The notes beneath the pieces are model-generated. The model saw nothing but the letters and a program-made list of their open reading frames with translations, did no database searches and had not been told where the DNA came from. The translations under genes and the position numbers were made by a program. From NCBI GenBank assembly GCA_902766915.1, contig CACXFN010000032.1:1-5036 (forward strand): 5,036 nt of DNA. The letters run 5' to 3'. This document shows, one piece after another, positions 4,641 to 5,036 of the stretch. Origin of the DNA: an uncultured Eubacteriales bacterium. Lineage in GTDB: Bacteria; Bacillota; Clostridia; Peptostreptococcales; Anaerovoracaceae. The number at the start of each line of letters is the position of its first letter. The stretch's first letter is position 1.

Positions 4641-5036
4641 CTATCTGTTAAAGTATTTCATTAGCTTCTCGTCACAAATCTCCTCAACACGCTTCCTCTC
4701 CTCCGCACTCAACTTCTTCCACACGGTGCCGTCCACCTCGATGATGCCCAGCGTTTTGGTATGGCGCATCATGTTCATGTCCTCGAAGCGCTTAAAGGGA
4801 TTGGAAAGGATATTCCGCTCGGCTTCCTTGTCGGTGTAGCCGCCCTTGGCAAAGATGCTGTTGGCCTTCTCTACCTTTTGGCCGGCAGCGCGGCGGGCTT
4901 CATAGAAGCTGCGGAAATAGGAGACGATATCGCTGATCTTCACACGTCCGGCAGCATCCGCATAGGTCAGGATTGCTTTCAGCAGCACCGGCTTATAGGA
5001 ATAGCTCATGTCCATCTGCTCGACCATTTCCATGAA
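4641..5036 (-). CDS. C-terminal part of a larger protein, probably a superfamily II helicase (partial at right edge)
   Basis: The frame is open to the right edge and ends at TAA 4643-4641, giving 132 residues. An ATG at 5033 has no ribosome binding site in view and the frame continues beyond it, so this is most likely the tail of a longer protein. The sequence is soluble and helical: MDMSYSYKPVLLKAIL, then KISDIVSYFRSFYEARRAAG, then NPFKRFEDMNMM, and a final helix-rich end (SAEERKRVEEICDEKLMKYF). From memory this resembles the C-terminal tail of DEAD/DEAH-box helicase-family proteins found in Firmicute integrative elements, but no helicase motif lies inside the window, so that assignment is tentative. 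Composition is GC-rich, unlike the operon downstream, and it has the same orientation with about 105 bases between the stop and the operon's first codon. Confidence 0.55.
   Translation of the reverse strand, partial: FMEMVEQMDMSYSYKPVLLKAILTYADAAGRVKISDIVSYFRSFYEARRAAGQKVEKANSIFAKGGYTDKEAERNILSNPFKRFEDMNMMRHTKTLGIIEVDGTVWKKLSAEERKRVEEICDEKLMKYFNR

Overview
The window looks like an accessory region from a Gram-positive bacterium, most likely a Clostridia-type Firmicute. This is an inference from the Shine-Dalgarno-led genes with frequent TTG/GTG starts, the TTGACA/TATAAT-type promoters, the DUF1273-like SLOG gene and the small Xre regulators; no ribosomal or taxonomic marker is present. Base composition is uneven. 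The flanks are GC-rich (35/60 G+C at 4861-4920, 32/60 at 601-660). The centre is AT-rich (16/60 at 3121-3180), which suggests a cassette placed between two older accessory genes.

Layout: (1) 2-283, the C-terminal end of a Fic-domain protein on the + strand, cut by the window edge. (2) 293-341, a palindrome made of four copies of a 10-bp unit, between the converging Fic and SLOG genes. (3) 346-864, a SLOG/DUF1273-like protein on the - strand, and 975-1232, an Xre-type regulator on the + strand. These two diverge from a compact shared promoter region with two ATTTGG-N5-CCAAAT operator-like sites, and the regulator's ribosome binding site can fold into a hairpin. (4) 1233-1477, a stretch with no convincing gene, holding a 23-bp quasi-palindrome and a rho-independent terminator. 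(5) 1478-4535, a tight four-gene operon on the - strand. In transcription order it encodes a 69-aa Xre regulator, a 244-aa PD-(D/E)XK-like protein with a winged helix between its catalytic motifs, a 284-aa Hanks-type Ser/Thr kinase, and a 411-aa (beta/alpha)8-barrel protein resembling tRNA-guanine transglycosylases. A strong promoter with an operator in its spacer precedes it. (6) 4641-5036, the C-terminal part of a larger protein on the - strand, probably a superfamily II helicase, continuing past the right edge.

The operon at 1478-4598 is the best candidate for an undescribed system. It has its own regulator, promoter and operator, gaps of 1-14 bases between genes, foreign-looking composition, and an unusual combination: a nuclease-like DNA-binding protein, a kinase as possible signal relay, and a barrel protein as possible nucleic-acid or nucleobase effector. 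A role in defence or stress response is inferred, not shown. The SLOG-Xre pair is a second, separately regulated module; SLOG domains commonly bind nucleotides or nucleotide-derived signals.
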